The notes under the pieces were generated by a model. That model was not told the DNA's origin. It searched no databases and saw only the letters and a program-made list of their open reading frames with translations. This document shows positions 36,410 to 47,404 of a stretch of 64,000 bases of DNA, piece after piece. The stretch spans positions 2,852,001 through 2,916,000 of the forward strand of contig CP064983.1 in NCBI GenBank assembly GCA_016699635.1, read 5' to 3'. The position numbers and the translations under genes are program-made. Origin of the DNA: Bacteroidota bacterium. Its GTDB lineage: Bacteria > Bacteroidota > Bacteroidia > AKYH767-A > OLB10. Within the stretch, counting starts at the first letter, position 1. The number at the start of each line of letters is the position of its first letter.

Positions 36410-37579
36410 ATGGCTAAAATATTTATTGTGGAAGATGATGCAATGGTGGCAACACTGATACGCCAGTCATTGTCAAAAAATCCTGATTTTGAAATCCAGC
36501 ATTTTGAATCGGCAGAGGAATGTTTAAATAATCTGCATCTGAATCCCGACATTGTAACTATTGATTATCACTTACCGGGAATGAACGGTGTAGGTCTGAT
36601 GCAAAGAATTAAAGATTATAATGCATCCATCATGTGCATACTTGTTTCAGGACAAGACAGTCTTGAAGTAGTTGTTGATTCTTATAAAAGCGGAGCACAG
36701 GACTACATTATCAAGAATGATAATTTGTTCGTGAATCTTGAAAACTCAGTAAAAAACCTGAGCATGAATGTGGTGTTGAAGAAAGAGAATGAAATGCTTA
36801 AAGACCAGATTATTGACCGTCATAAGTACAGCAATATAATGGGTAGCAGCAATGCTGTGTTGAGAATTTTGCGCCTGATTCAAAAGGTTGAAAAAAGCAA
36901 TATGATGGTGCTTGTTACCGGACAAAGCGGAACAGGTAAAGAACTTGTTGCACGTGCGCTACACTATAACTCGCCTCGTGCACGCAAAAATTTTGTTACC
37001 GTTAACATGAGTGCAATTCCTGAGGAACTTATTGAAAGTGAACTTTTCGGTCATGAAAAGGGTGCATTTACAGATGCCCGCGAACGTAGAATAGGAAAGT
37101 TTGAAGAAGCTAATGAAGGAACTATTTTTCTTGATGAGATAGGAGAGATGCCTTTAAGCTTACAAGCTAAATTGCTTCGTGTATTGCAGGAAAAAGAAAT
37201 TCAGCGTATAGGAAGTAATAAAACAATTAAGCTCGATTTCAGAATGGTGGCAGCCACAAACAGAAATCTGGCTGTTGAAGTTAAAGAAGGAAGATTCAGA
37301 GAAGATTTATTCTACAGGATTCAGGGATTTCTGATTCATTTGCCTCCATTGAAAGAAAGAGGTGATGACATTATTCTTTTGGCAAAACATTTCCTTGACC
37401 TGTATGCTCAGGCAAATAAAACACCTGTGGCACAACTCTCAAACGAAGCAGCTAAATTTATGCTTGATTATGAGTGGCCCGGAAATATTCGTGAGCTTAA
37501 AGCCGTGATGGAAAGAGCCGCCATTCTTGCAGATAATGCTACTATTTCTGTAGATGATTTAATGTTTGTAAATTTATAA
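36410..37579 (+). CDS. NtrC-like sigma-54-type response regulator without DNA-binding domain
   Basis: A 389-residue protein. REC domain with D52 (IDYHLPGMNG), then the AAA+ activator domain: Walker A GQSGTGKE (171-178), GAFTDA (218-223) in place of GAFTGA, Walker B FLDEIG (240-245) and the EWPGNIRELKAVMERA sensor-2 region (355-370). It ends about 20 residues later, so the Fis-type helix-turn-helix of NtrC is missing. Without it the protein may act from solution or through another factor; the GAFTDA variant may also weaken sigma-54 contact. The frame is intact, so the short C-terminus looks natural. It sits between the hybrid kinase and a secreted-protein cluster. Confidence 0.85.
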   Translation: MAKIFIVEDDAMVATLIRQSLSKNPDFEIQHFESAEECLNNLHLNPDIVTIDYHLPGMNGVGLMQRIKDYNASIMCILVSGQDSLEVVVDSYKSGAQDYIIKNDNLFVNLENSVKNLSMNVVLKKENEMLKDQIIDRHKYSNIMGSSNAVLRILRLIQKVEKSNMMVLVTGQSGTGKELVARALHYNSPRARKNFVTVNMSAIPEELIESELFGHEKGAFTDARERRIGKFEEANEGTIFLDEIGEMPLSLQAKLLRVLQEKEIQRIGSNKTIKLDFRMVAATNRNLAVEVKEGRFREDLFYRIQGFLIHLPPLKERGDDIILLAKHFLDLYAQANKTPVAQLSNEAAKFMLDYEWPGNIRELKAVMERAAILADNATISVDDLMFVNL

Positions 37580-37600
37580 ATTAGTACTGAGTGATATTAT

Positions 37601-37629
37601 AAGGCCACACCGTAATGCGGCTTTTTTTA
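37601..37629 (+). terminator. Weak intrinsic terminator after the sigma-54-type regulator
   Basis: AAGGCC / GGCTT with a bulge and an inner CCG/CGG stem, followed by T7. The stem is short but the T-run is good. Confidence 0.4.
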
Positions 37630-37670
37630 TGCAACCTTTTTAGCGATTTTACATATAAGGATTTACGCAG

Positions 37671-37966
37671 ATGAGGAAGAAAAGAAAGAAACACCTGCCC
37701 AACAGGTTAAGACAAAGCGCCATAAGCTACGACTGTCTTATCGTTTAATTGCTGTTACTGCAACAGTTACTATGGCTGTTGTTGTTGGCGGAATAATTTA
37801 TTTTAATATCTCCAACTCCAAAAAATCAAAGGCAAGTACTACAACATCAGATGCAGAGCAAAGACCAGTGGATTTTAATATCCCTGATTTGAAACAAAAT
37901 TTCAGAGAGGAAACTATTAATGGTATAAGAGTAAGAAAGATGAGGGATGAGCATGTCACGAATTAG
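37671..37966 (+). CDS. Small single-pass membrane protein, probable frameshift at start
   Basis: The informative frame reads a basic stretch (KTKRHKLRLSYRL), a membrane helix (LIAVTATVTMAVVVGGIIYFN) and a polar tail ending at 37966. It has no ATG before the helix: the ATG at 37671 is in another frame, and adding one G after it would join both (MEEEKKETPAQQVKTKRHK). A start at 37772 would cut the helix. A similar N-terminal layout (basic, then helix) is seen in the gene at 41133. It overlaps the start of the large T9SS protein by 20 bases. Function unknown; possibly an anchor for surface complexes. Confidence 0.5.
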
Positions 37967-40900
37967 AATACAATTTCTTGTCTTTTCATTGATTTATTTT
38001 TTTGCTTATTGCAATGCAGTATTTGCTGTTACAAAAACTACAACAGCTTCCGGTAGCTGGAGTAATCCTGCTATTTGGTCACCTACCGGTGTTCCGGCTT
38101 CTTCTGATGATGTTGTTATTTCATCTGCACATAATATAACAATATCACAACAAACATTCTGTAAAACACTTGTTGTTTCTGGAGGTGCTGTTCTTAGTTT
38201 GTCACCATCTAAATTACTTCAGATAAATGGAGCTGTCAATATTGCAGGTACATTTGATATGAATGGTGGTAATGTTAAGCAACTTCTTAATAATGCAGCA
38301 TTACAAATTGGTGTTACAGGAAAGTTGATTTGGAATCCGGGTGATAACACTTTAACAGGAGCATCGCTACTAACAAATTCTGTTGAAACCTTTAATGAAA
38401 CATCAACCTTAGAAATCAAGAAATGGTATTCTTATGCAACTGTACCATTGGCGTCTGTGATTACTGGTAATTTAGGAAATGTCACTATAAGCACACAGGT
38501 GGGAAGTACCTTGTTTGAATGGAATCAGAATAATCAATTCGAAAGTCATCAGATTAAAGGCACATTAACTATTAACAACGGCTGGGTTGTATTGGATAAA
38601 TCAGGTAGTATTTCTGATACTAAAATTGGTAAGATTATTTTACCCAATGTAAATTCTGTACTTGAGTTTCATAGCGGTAGCCATCCAGCATCTTTCAAAG
38701 TAACTACAGATAGTATTGCAAATATTGGTGGTGAAATAACTGGTCTTCTCAATGGTGAAGGCAATGTTACACTGAATGTAAACGGTGGCTTTCTAAATAT
38801 GGGAAATGTAGAATTAATCTACAATAAAGGAACTTTAAATACAGCTAATGGTAATGCAAAACTAAATGTTGGCGGCAAGTACCTGCAAACGCATGGTGAC
38901 TTAAGAGGTGTTTTTAATTTGTCTTCAACTGCAGCAGGAAATACAGAGTTTAAATTTAATTCTCTTGAAATGACAGGTGGGTTGTTGTTTGCTTATTATG
39001 CTTGTAATGCAACTGGTGCATTAAATTCTGTCACTGTTACAAATGATATGGTACTTAACTTTTCAAATGCATCAGATAAATTCAGAGTAAATGGACTTAC
39101 AACATTAGCAGGTCAGTATAGCAAGTCGCGCTCATTGTTAAAGGTTGATGGCAACCTGATTCTTTCAGGAAATGCTGCAGCAGAATTTACTTCAAGTGGA
39201 AGTGTTGGAGCAGAAGAAAAAAGAATTAAAGGGGATGTTAATATATCAGGGCTTAACAGTAATTTCAACATGGGCAGCCATGCTGTTATTTTATCTGTAA
39301 ATGGTGATGTTAACATTGATGGTGGAAACACCTGTTTTTCAAAAACACCTGGAGTTTCACAAATTAGTTTAAATAAGAATTTCTCATTACAATCAGGCAC
39401 TTTTATCTTAAAGGGTCATGAAGGCAAGTCAGAACTAACTGTGAACGGTGCATATTCGCAGACCGGTGGTGTATTTTATTTGCACTCGAATACATTAACT
39501 GCATCAAATGATTCTGTAAAAGCTTACTTTAAAAGTTCATTCCGTCAGTGGAATGGCATTATAAACTTTGATGATAATCCTGAAGGCGGTAAGTCTGTAC
39601 TTTTTATTCAGGGAATGAATTTATAGCCAAAGGCAGTTCATTGATAACAAGAGCAGGAACAGGCATTGGGTCTGTTTTTGGAAATTTGATATATTGTACA
39701 AATGGAGACCTAAATTACCAGAGAAGCACAGCGTCTGTAATTGATCAGATTAAACAACGTATTACAGTAAATTGCAGACTTAAAGTAACAGACGGGAATC
39801 TACTACTTAGTAGTCATAGTCAGCCTGCTGTTGACTTTTTAAGAGTTGAATCGGGTGCAATATTAAATTTACTAAGTACACAAATTAAGTCGAACCTGAA
39901 ATATCAGAATTCAGGTTTTACTGTTGATGCGGGAGGTTTGGTAAGAACAGCTAATTCAAAAGGCTTTTATAACACGTTGGGCACTGCCGCAGTTTGCAGT
40001 AATGGTAACCTGAATTATTTTCTTGACAGAAATAGTATAGTTGATTATGTAGGGAGTAACCAATTAATAACCGGTTCAGGCTCCGGTGTTATTAATAAAG
40101 AACAGTTTAAGTATGGTGTTTTAAGGGTGAGTGGAAATGGCATTCTGGCAACTAATGTTGAAGTTCGCAATCGTATAGAATTAGGCAGCTCAACAATTAA
40201 GCTCAATCAAAAAACTTTGATTATAGAGAATGAAAACACTAATGCATTATCAGCATCAGGCGGCTCGTTGATTTGTGCTTCAGAATCAGATAAACTTATT
40301 TGGAAAAATATGAAAGGTGGAAGTAGTTATACAATTCCTTTCTCAAGTGATGGTAAAGTTGTTTCAAATGTTGTAGTGCAACCGATTGTTTCTGGCGATA
40401 TTTCAATGTATAACTATACTGGAAATCCGGTTTCTGAAAATTTACCTGATGGCATACAACCGTTTCTTGTTGATGGTAAGGATGTAACCGATGAATCTTT
40501 AGCAAGACGAATTATTGGTTTCGATTCACAAGTAAAAGCAAATATTACTTTAAAGTTCTTTAAGAATGAAATTCCTGGCTTCAAAAATGGTGATACATTA
40601 GTTCTGATAAAAAATATTGGACAATGGGAAGTGACACCATTCAGTAAAGTAGGTGATGAACAAAATCCAGTTTCTGTTCAGGCAACAAATATAAATGCAA
40701 ACGCAGTATTTGCACTTTGCACCGGCATAGGAGCGAAGATGCCCGATAATACTAATGGCAACAATAATTCTCAGGGAAATTTTAGTGTAGAGCAGATTTC
40801 ACCGGTACCATTCAATGATTTTCTTAAAGTAAACATTAATGCTCCAACAATTGGGGTAATTTATCTGACTATTGTAGGCTCTGATGGGCGTGAACTTAGA

Positions 40901-41035
40901 AAACAAATGTTTGATGTTTCTCCTGGAAAGAACTTGTTAGCACTAAGTGAACTGAGTAGTTTGCCCACAGGTGTCTATTTTATACAGATAAATGGATTTA
41001 AGCAAACCATTACCAAGAAAGTAATGCGGCAGTAA
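37947..41035 (+). CDS. Large T9SS-secreted surface protein, one frameshift
   Basis: About 1029 codons when the break at about 39610 is repaired (one missing G before NEFIAKGSSLITRAG). There is a signal peptide (FLVFSLIYFFAYCNAVFA), then a G8-like opening (SGSWSNPAIWSPTGVPASSDDVVISS) and a long right-handed beta-helix-like series of short strands rich in Asn, Gly and Thr. The C-terminus has the T9SS type A sorting domain (EQISPVPFNDFLKVNIN, then GRELRKQMF and LPTGVYFIQING, ending with KKVMRQ). It is probably a cell-surface adhesin or polysaccharide-binding protein. The start is either ATG 37947 or 37953. Confidence 0.8.
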
Positions 41036-41132
41036 TGAAATGTAAGAAATCACAAATTTCGATTTAAGTTTTTACAACCTTTTTTAATCTCTAAGAGTAT
41101 AATCAAAAGGTTCATTCTATAAAATAATTATT

Positions 41133-42273
41133 ATGGCAAGAAAATTAAAACTCCGTCAGCGACAAAAGATGTCTATAATGTATAAGGCAATTTTTGTTAC
41201 TGCCGGAACATCTATAATGGGATTGGCAGTATATCTTACTGTCGTTATGAATACTTCCAATGTGACAGATTCACGTGCTGGAGCACTCACCAATATGATT
41301 CAGGGGGTATGATGTAAATAACGGAGAAGTTATTTGTGCATTTGATTGGAATGGTGACGATCCTACAAAGGCAAGTAAAGGTCCTGATGCAATAAAAGTA
41401 AGCCCTTTTGCTGTAGTAATGTCAGAAGGTGTTGAAGGCACAAACGGATTGAGCGCAGGTAAAGGTAAAGATGGAATTGATTTGACTATTCCAACAGATA
41501 ATTATTTTAATACTGATGGAATTGATATAAGCTTTGATTATAAAAGACTAGATGATAATTGCGATTTTATAAGTCGTGGTCGTTATTTCAACTTTGGAAT
41601 GAAGAACGGAAAATTGATTATTGCCTATCGTGTAAATCTCGAAAAAGGAAGAAGCTATTCTGTTAATGAAACAACAAATTATGAGTTGGTAAAAGATAAT
41701 GATTTCAGAAATTACCGCTTTGTCTATAATCCAAATACAGGTAAAGGTGAAATTATGGTTGATGATGTAGTGGTTTGGAATTATCAGGGGCCAAAAGAGC
41801 GATCAATGTTCTGGAAAAATTCTGACAATATTGTTATTGCAAAGAATATGAACGGTGGCGGTACAGATAAAACTATTCTTGATAATTTTATTATTCGTAG
41901 CACAACGCATGTACAACAACTGCCAATCACATTACTTTCTTTCCAAGCAGAGGCTCGCGATCATCATGTAATGGTTAGTTGGTACACCTCTCGCGAAACA
42001 GATATAGATTCCTTTGTTGTTGAGCGCTCTGTAGATGCTATTGAATATCAAAAAATAGGAGCTATAAAAGCTAATGGAAATTCTGAAGTGTTGCGTGCTT
42101 ATGCATTCGTAGATAGAGCTCCTTTAGAAAACAAAATTGCCTATTACAGGTTGATGCCTTCAAACAAACCATTAAAATCAATAGCGGTGCCGATTATAGG
42201 GTATCGTTATAGGATGAACCACCCGGAAACAGCATTTAATCCGGCTGATTATCCAGCTGACACGGTGAAATAA
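41133..42273 (+). CDS. Membrane-anchored LamG-like surface protein, one frameshift
   Basis: About 379 codons after removing one base from the G5 run at about 41305-41309. The N-terminus is basic with a membrane helix (MARKLKLRQRQKMSIMYKAIF, about 17-39), like the small protein at 37671. The body has a concanavalin/LamG-like fold (FDYKRLDDNCDF, RGRYFNFGMKNGKLIIAYR, WNYQGPKERSMFW, DNFIIRSTT) and then a fibronectin-like piece (LPITLLSFQAEARDHHVMVSWYTSRETDIDSF split at its natural turn) common before T9SS tails. No complete T9SS tail follows, only PSNKPLKSIAVPIIGY. It lies close behind the large T9SS protein gene and ends at a strong terminator. Confidence 0.65.
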
Positions 42274-42293
42274 AATTTGATCCGTTTAATAGA

Positions 42294-42325
42294 AGAGGCT
42301 GTCAGATTAATGACAGCCTCTTTTT
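42294..42325. terminator. Strong bidirectional intrinsic terminator
   Basis: AGAGGCTGTCA and TGACAGCCTCT form a perfect 11 bp stem with a 6-base loop, with T-run on the plus side (42321-42325) and A-rich flank for the minus side. It separates the convergent LamG-like and LptF/G genes. Confidence 0.9.
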
Positions 42326-43406
42326 ATTTAGGTGCTTTTCGTAATAAGTAAATGGCAATAAATGCATATACTAAATTGGGGATCCACACAGCGACAACTG
42401 CCGGCAGATTTCCATTTGTAGCAAATGTTGTCTTCACCTGCATAAACATAATGTAAGTGAAACTCAATAATATTCCTGCCCCTAATTGTAAACCTATACC
42501 GCCACGTACTTTTTACTTGAAATGGCAACGCCAATAAGTGTAAGAATGAAAGTTGCAAAAGGATAGGAGGTGCGCCTGTATTTTTCTACTTCGTAAAAAG
42601 GAATCACTTCAGAGCCTCTTGATTTTTCTTCTTTAATATAGCTGTTTAACTCCGAAAAATCCATTGCCTCAATAAAGTTCATTCTTCTGTTAAATTCAGA
42701 TGGGTGTATTGATAATGTAGTATCTAGCCTGATGCCTTTCTTTAATTCTTCTGTCATACCATTAATATGTCTGATGGTATAATTTTCAATGCTCCACTTT
42801 TGCGTTAATGAATCCCATGTAATTCTATCAGCCATGAGTTTAGTTACTAATTTTCCTCCTTCAAATTTTTCAATGCTGAACATAAAGCCTGTGTTGGCTT
42901 TGTTATCGTAGCTTTCAAAATAAACAAACTCACCGGGTTTTATTTGTCTGTGAATATTTCTTCCGCGATAGACATAAGGATTTTTAATATAAATATTTTC
43001 GAATTGAAGCCGTACAAGGTTTGCATGTGGAATCACCCAGTTGTTTAAATAAAAAGATGCAATAGCAATTACTGTTGCAGAAATAATATAAGGTCGGAGA
43101 AAGCGGTTGAAACTGATGCCACTGTTTAAAATGGCAATAATTTCTGTCTGCCCGGCCATTTTAGAGGTGAAAAAATATTACTGAAATAAAAACAAATAAT
43201 GGACTGAATAAATTGGCAAAATAGGGGATGAAGTTTAGGGAATAATCGAATGCAATAGCGTTTAATGGAGCATGTCTCTCAATAAAATCATCTACTTTTT
43301 CAGAAATATCAAACACAACGGCAATACAAATAATTAGTCCTATGGCAAACAGGAATGTGCCTAAAAACTTTTTTATAATGTAGAGGTCTAAGATTTTTGC
43401 CTTCAA
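42324..43406 (-). CDS. LptF/LptG-family permease, two frameshifts
   Basis: About 361 residues rejoined: 43406 to about 43178 (MKAKILDLYIIKKFLGTFLF, the classic YjgP/YjgQ opening), an internal part to about 42510 with MAGQTEIIAILNSGIS, RRMNFIEAMDFSELN and YPFATFILTLIGVAI, and a last frame (VRGGIGLQLGAGILLSFTYI, then NLVYAFIAIYLLRKAPK) to TAA 42324-42326. An extra T in the T6 run at about 43172-43177 and a missing A at about 42515 account for both breaks. The protein has six membrane helices and a periplasmic jelly-roll and extracts LPS with LptB. It is usually essential, so sequence error is likely. Confidence 0.85.
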
Positions 43407-43543
43407 TGCAAACTTTTTTGCGCAAAACTAAATTAAATCACTTATCTTTAATAACAAGAACAGGGATGAATATCGTTAATAAAAAGTTTGAAGCTTTAAA
43501 AATACCCCATTATGACAGCGTATTTTAGCGTCAAAAATCGGAA

Positions 43544-44920
43544 ATGAGATATCATTTTATTGCTATTGCAGGAAGTGCTATGCATAATCTGGCACTTGCC
43601 TTACATCAACTTGGTCATGAAGTGTCGGGCAGTGATGATGAAATTGTTGAGCCTGCAAAGACAAGATTGGCTAAATCGGGAATATTACCTGAGAAAACAG
43701 GTTGGTTTCCTGAAAAAATTAATGCTGATATTGATGCCGTTATATTGGGCATGCATGCTCGTGCCGATAACCCTGAACTTGCAGAGGCTATTCAAAAAAA
43801 TATTAAAGTGTTTTCTTATCCTGAATTTTTGTATGAACATTCAAAAAATAAAACCAGAGTTGTAATAGGTGGCAGCCATGGCAAGACAACCATTACATCC
43901 ATGATTCTACATGTTTTAAAAACATCAGGAAATAACTTTGATTTTATGGTAGGTGCACAACTTGAAGGTTTTGATACCATGGTTAAACTATCAAACGATG
44001 CCCCTATAATTGTTCTGGAGGGAGATGAATATTTGTCTTCTCCGATTGACAGACGACCTAAGTTTCATCTGTATCATGCACAAATTGGTCTCATTAGTGG
44101 CATTGCATGGGATCATATAAATGTGTTTCCAACTCTGGAGATTTATGAGGAGCAATTCAGGATTTTTGCAAGAGAAATTCCACGTGATGGAAAATTGTTT
44201 TACTGCATGAATGATGATGCTGTTCGTAAAATTTGTGAGGCTGAAAATGTTGTAGCTGATAGAAAAGGTTATTCCATTCCGAAACATGTTATTAGAAATG
44301 GAAAAACATTTATTTACGATGACTATAATAAGGAAGTGCCGCTTCAGATTTTTGGTGAGCATAATCTGATGAATCTAGAAGGGGCAAGGATGATATGCAA
44401 CTCAATAGGTGTCAATAACGAAGTTTTTTATAATGCAATAAAATCATTTAAAGGAGCAGCCAGACGGCTTGAATTACTTGAAGAGAATGATCAGTTTGCC
44501 GTTTTTAGAGATTTTGCACATTCACCTTCAAAACTTAAAGCAACATTAGAAGCGGTACGCAGGCAATTCCCGGAACGAAAACTTATTGCCTGTATGGAGT
44601 TACATACGTTTAGCAGTTTAAATGAAAATTTTCTTGATGAATATAAAGGCACAATGGCTGATGCAGATGTTGCAGTAGTTTATTTTAATCCAAAAACTAT
44701 TGAACATAAAAAATTGCCTCCCATTAGTTCCGAAAAAATTTTCCAATCATTTGACAGAAGCGACATAAAAGTTATTAATGACTCAATGCAATTAATAAAT
44801 TTTCTGAACACAGAAGATAAACAACAAGTAGTTTATTTAATGATGAGCTCAGGTACTTTTGACGGATTAAATCTAAAATCTTTTGCTGAAAGCTTAAACA
44901 CCTCACATCAAAAAGTATAA
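43544..44920 (+). CDS. mpl: UDP-N-acetylmuramate:L-alanyl-gamma-D-glutamyl-meso-diaminopimelate ligase
   Basis: A 458-residue Mur ligase with a MurC/Mpl N-terminal domain (FIAIAGSAMHNLALAL, lacking the extra pieces of MurC), the ATP loop GGSHGKTT (109-116), LEGDEYLSSPIDRRPKF as Mpl-type substrate region, and FRDFAHSPSKLKATLEAVR with the family's His. It reattaches recycled tripeptide to UDP-MurNAc, in line with the amidase and PBP genes of this window. Divergent from the permease gene. Confidence 0.85.
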   Translation: MRYHFIAIAGSAMHNLALALHQLGHEVSGSDDEIVEPAKTRLAKSGILPEKTGWFPEKINADIDAVILGMHARADNPELAEAIQKNIKVFSYPEFLYEHSKNKTRVVIGGSHGKTTITSMILHVLKTSGNNFDFMVGAQLEGFDTMVKLSNDAPIIVLEGDEYLSSPIDRRPKFHLYHAQIGLISGIAWDHINVFPTLEIYEEQFRIFAREIPRDGKLFYCMNDDAVRKICEAENVVADRKGYSIPKHVIRNGKTFIYDDYNKEVPLQIFGEHNLMNLEGARMICNSIGVNNEVFYNAIKSFKGAARRLELLEENDQFAVFRDFAHSPSKLKATLEAVRRQFPERKLIACMELHTFSSLNENFLDEYKGTMADADVAVVYFNPKTIEHKKLPPISSEKIFQSFDRSDIKVINDSMQLINFLNTEDKQQVVYLMMSSGTFDGLNLKSFAESLNTSHQKV

Positions 44921-45745
44921 TCAATAAATATCAACTTTTCTTTTGTTGCCAAATGCCCAACACAAAAATAAGGGTAGGGCTGCAGACCATGTTATCTGAT
45001 TATGCTGCCCTTCGGGAATTTCTACATATTGAATATTTTTTTCAGGAACACCTTTTTGTTTCATTTCAAAAATCAGATCACGGGCATCATCAATAGAGTC
45101 AATAACACCATTTTTATTCCTGTCTGCAGTTTCATCTTTAGTGCCTGTTTGAATCCAGCATTTTATTGCCGGTGCCGATTTACTTTTCTTTACCACCTGA
45201 TGCATAATTCTGTCATCATCAGTATATCCGTCTTCGTAAGATTTTTTTCTCCACCAGAAACTGCCGCTAAAAACACCTACAGTTTCAAAAACAGAAGGAT
45301 GGTTCCATGCCAAATCAAAAGCTGTTAATCCACCCAATGAAAAACCGGCTATTGCAGTTTTGGATGGTGTAAATTTTATTCCTGTAAAACTGCTGCAATG
45401 CGCAATCAGTTCGTCAAGAATAAATTTCGAAAATTGTTTTGCTTTATTTCCACGCTTTAGATAGTCAGCCTTACCTACAACACCATATTCCTGCAATCTG
45501 TTTTTATTTGCATGAATAGCAATTACTATGATAGGTTTAATTTTTTTTAACTGTGTCAAACTCTGCAGTGTATCTTTTAGGTGTAACAATTCTGCATCCT
45601 GACCATCAAGCATAAACAATACTCCGGTGTTTTTAGAGTATTGTGCAGGCAAATAATAATCAATTCGTATTTCGCGCTTTAAAAACTTACTTGGAAATAT
45701 GGTTGATATTAAATCATACTTCCACTCTGACTTAGGTGATGTCAT
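44921..45745 (-). CDS. Esterase D-like alpha/beta hydrolase
   Basis: A 274-residue hydrolase. The nucleophile elbow is GFSLGG (134-139, S136), with an upstream MLDGQD oxyanion strand, then SGSFWWR and a late EGQHNQITW His. It matches the esterase D/ferri-enterobactin esterase family. It has no signal peptide, so it acts in the cytoplasm. Substrate unknown. Confidence 0.8.
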   Translation of the reverse strand: MTSPKSEWKYDLISTIFPSKFLKREIRIDYYLPAQYSKNTGVLFMLDGQDAELLHLKDTLQSLTQLKKIKPIIVIAIHANKNRLQEYGVVGKADYLKRGNKAKQFSKFILDELIAHCSSFTGIKFTPSKTAIAGFSLGGLTAFDLAWNHPSVFETVGVFSGSFWWRKKSYEDGYTDDDRIMHQVVKKSKSAPAIKCWIQTGTKDETADRNKNGVIDSIDDARDLIFEMKQKGVPEKNIQYVEIPEGQHNQITWSAALPLFLCWAFGNKRKVDIY

Positions 45746-45763
45746 AACTTAATAAATGCAATA

Positions 45764-47306
45764 TCAGAGCCAACCCGACTTTTTGCGTCTTGTTGCACCT
45801 AAGCCTAATGCTCCAAGTAAGCTTCTTGTTAGTACACTTGTTACAGTTCTCATCACTTGCTTTCCTGTAGAACTGTTTAGCACCTGATCCAACTGGCTGG
45901 GTTCTTCTTTTGCTTCAGCTGCTTTTGTTGCTTTTGTATTTTCAGCAACCTGCGTTTCTAATTTTTTAGAGAGTACTTCAAATGCACTTTCTCTGTCAAG
46001 TGTTTCATTGTATTTTGTTGTCAGACGAGATTTAGAAATACTTTTTGTCAATTCATCCGGAGTTAAAATGTCCATTCGTGATGCCGGTGTACAAAGCAAA
46101 GTATGAGCTATTGGTGTTGGCACACCTTTTTCATTTAAAACTGTGATTGCTGCTTCACCAATACCTAAAGTAGTAAGTAATTCATCAACTTTATAGTAGT
46201 CTGATAGCGGATAATTTTCTGCTATAAGTTTTAATGCTTTTCTGTCGTTTGCTGTAAATACTCTGAAAGCATGTTGTACTTTTAATCCTAACTGCGCCAA
46301 TACGGCAGCCGGTATATCTTCCGGTGATTGTGTAACAAAAAATACTCCAATGCCTTTTGATCTAATCAATTTTATTACTGTTTCAATCTGATCTAACAAC
46401 ACTTTAGATGCATTGTTAAAAATTAAATGCGCTTCGTCAATAAATATTACCAATTTAGGTGCATCCGGGTCACCCACTTCAGGAAATGTTGAATATACTT
46501 CAGCCAATAAACTCAACATAAAAGTTGAAAATAATTTAGGCTTATCCTGAATATCGGTCAACCTGATGATATTCAATTTGCCATTGCCATTTTCGTCTAT
46601 TCCTAACAAGTCTTCGACTTCAAAAGATTTTTCACCGAAGAATTTCTCTGCACCTTGCTGTTCTATCTCTATTACTTTACGAATGATGGTTGATGCCGAA
46701 GCACTACTTATAGCACCATAATCTGCTTTAATTTCATCCTTACCTTCATTAGTTAAAAACTGTAATACCTTTTTGAAATCTTTCAAATCAAGTAAAGGCA
46801 TTTGTTTATCATCGCAATATTTAAATATCAGCGAAACAACACCTTGTTGTGTGTCATTCAAATCAAGGATTTTAGAAAAAAGTACAGGCCCAAATTCAGA
46901 CACAGTAGCTCTTAATCGCACACCCTTTTCATCTGATAAAGTCAGAAACTCAACCGGAAATTGCAGTGGCTTCCAGGTAAGTCCTAATTTCTGATAGCGT
47001 TCATCAATTTTTGGATTTGTTGTTCCCGGACTTGCCAATCCACTTAAATCGCCTTTTACATCCATCAATAAACATGAAACACCTTTCGCAGAAAGCGATT
47101 CTGCTATGCCCTGCATGGTTTTGGTTTTTCCCGTTCCTGTAGCTCCTGCAATTAAACCATGACGGTTAAAAGTTTTTAATGGTGCTTTTATGAAACTTCC
47201 TGTCAGCGTTTCGCCTTTAAGTACCGGGTGCACTGAGTACGATGCTGTCGCCTTTAAATTGATATTCTTTATTTACGACTTCTTTAAACTGTTCTGTTAA
47301 GCTCAT
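45764..47306 (-). CDS. HerA-like ATPase (DUF853 family), one frameshift
   Basis: About 514 residues when joined to its N-terminus. From ATG 47306 the frame reads MSLTEQFKEVVNKEYQFKGD; one base must be removed from CCC at about 47230 to continue into VLKGETLTGSF. Walker A is GATGTGKT, MDVKGDLSGLASPG follows, and Walker B is VIFIDEAHLIFNN. The long C-terminal helical tail ends with LLGALGLGATRRKKSGWL. DUF853 proteins are HerA/FtsK-superfamily ATPases, possibly DNA pumps, with unclear role. Intact apart from the one shift. Confidence 0.8.
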
Positions 47307-47404
47307 TTATGTTTAGTTAAAAAACTGCTGACAAATGTATGCCTAAAAGATGAAATTAAACAGAAAGGTTTATTTCTTTGCAACTTGTTAATGTGTTTGA
47401 CTTA

